From CAYVQE01 sp964454005 (GTDB lineage: Bacteria; Myxococcota; B64-G9): a DNA stretch of 64,000 bases. Shown here in pieces: positions 63,574 through 64,000 of the stretch (position 1 is the stretch's first letter; each line of letters opens with the position of its first letter). A model generated the notes under the pieces. It ran no database searches, was not told the DNA's origin, and saw only the letters and a list, made by a program, of their open reading frames with translations. The stretch spans positions 51,357 to 115,356 of the forward strand of contig CAYVQE010000004.1 in the NCBI GenBank assembly GCA_964454005.1, given 5' to 3'. A program made the position numbers and the translations under genes.

Positions 63574-64000
63574 CGCTGCCGCTCCCGGTGCCGCTTGAGC
63601 GCCGCGCCGATGAAGGCGGCGAACAGCGGGTGCGGCTCCAGCGGCCGCGACTTGAACTCGGGGTGGAACTGGCAGCCCAGAAACCAGGGGTGGCCGGGCA
63701 CCTCGCAGATCTCGACCAGGTGCTCGTCCGGCGACAGCCCGCTGAACACCAGCCCGCGGGCGGCCAGCTGCTCGCGGTAGCGGTTGGCCACCTCGTAGCG
63801 GTGGCGGTGACGTTCGGAGATGGCGTCGCGGCCGTAGGCCTCGCCGGCCCGGGTGCCGCCGACCAGCTTGCAGGGGTAGGCGCCCAGCCGCATGGTGCCG
63901 CCCATGTCGGTCACATCCTGCTGGCTGGCCATCAGGTCGATCACCGGGTGCGGCGTGTCCGGGTCGAACTCGATCGAGTTGGCGCCCTCGAGCCCGGCCA
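63570..64000 (-). CDS. pyrG: CTP synthase, C-terminal part
   Basis: Only the glutaminase end of PyrG is in the window; the gene continues past 64000. Visible blocks are NSIEFDPDTPHPVIDLM, GGTMRLGAYPCKLV, ERHRHRYEV and QFHPEFKSRPLEPHP. The last two hold the His and Glu of the amidotransferase triad. pyrG followed by kdsA is a common pair. CTP made here is also the substrate for CMP-Kdo synthesis and CdsA. Confidence 0.95.
   Translation of the reverse strand, partial: AGLEGANSIEFDPDTPHPVIDLMASQQDVTDMGGTMRLGAYPCKLVGGTRAGEAYGRDAISERHRHRYEVANRYREQLAARGLVFSGLSPDEHLVEICEVPGHPWFLGCQFHPEFKSRPLEPHPLFAAFIGAALKRHRERQR

Overview
The window is GC-rich chromosomal DNA with almost no A/T at third codon positions. 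It most resembles a myxobacterium-like (Myxococcota/deltaproteobacterial) genome. The supporting signs are a MYXO-CTERM-type sorting tail at the left edge, a CarD regulator, a giant TPR protein, an error-prone DnaE2, several hypothetical lipoproteins, and an HprK/RapZ/EIIA regulatory PTS beside rpoN, lptB and hpf. The organism is inferred from gene content only. I saw no tRNA or rRNA genes, no CRISPR array, no phage and no intact insertion sequence.

Layout, left to right. Positions 1-5830 hold the end of a secreted metallopeptidase-like protein, a zinc-ribbon/pseudokinase/response-regulator operon (minus strand) and an OmpA-type protein with calcium-binding repeats. Positions 5842-17199 are one 3785-residue TPR protein whose C-terminus looks like an inactivated M48 peptidase. 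Positions 17500-22021 hold an orphan HicB-like protein with a Gly/Arg-rich tail, a secreted glycan-binding-like protein, a small membrane protein, a CpaF ATPase and a zinc-ribbon membrane protein. Positions 22027-31789 (minus strand) carry the conserved run secA, then rpsB-tsf-pyrH-frr-[membrane protein]-uppS-cdsA-dxr. These genes serve protein export, translation, pyrimidine supply, and isoprenoid and phospholipid synthesis. Positions 32047-39633 are accessory: a small helical protein, a response regulator, a Cys-rich lipoprotein, SOS-boxed dnaE2, a candidate compact restriction-modification pair, a predicted deeply knotted secreted protein and carD. Positions 40122-48008 hold a TolC-type exporter, manC, a NUDIX hydrolase, a uridine-kinase-like protein fused to a ThrRS-like region, a secreted TPR protein and a transglutaminase-like lipoprotein. 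Positions 48305-49398 are a patch of three broken genes. Positions 49402-52753 are uppP-ahcY-metK. Positions 52914-64000 (minus strand) run pyrG(partial)-kdsA-acyltransferase-lptC-lptA-lptB-rpoN-hpf-ptsN-hprK-rapZ-EIIA(Man)-ptsH-ptsI.

How the genes fit together. The right-hand operon joins lipopolysaccharide synthesis and export (kdsA, acyltransferase, lptCAB) to sigma-54 and a phosphotransfer chain with no sugar permease in view. That pattern implies a regulatory PTS controlling cell-envelope or nitrogen/carbon responses. metK and ahcY make and recycle S-adenosylmethionine, the donor used by the nearby adenine methyltransferase. uppS, uppP, cdsA and dxr together cover much of the undecaprenyl and phospholipid precursor supply.

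The least ordinary items are the methyltransferase/nuclease pair at 37408-38684, the 7(1)-knot-like protein at 38696-39022, the TPR giant with its dead peptidase end, the pseudokinase whose linker holds a 39-bp array flanked by a perfect 35-bp inverted repeat, and the gene graveyard at 48305-49398.
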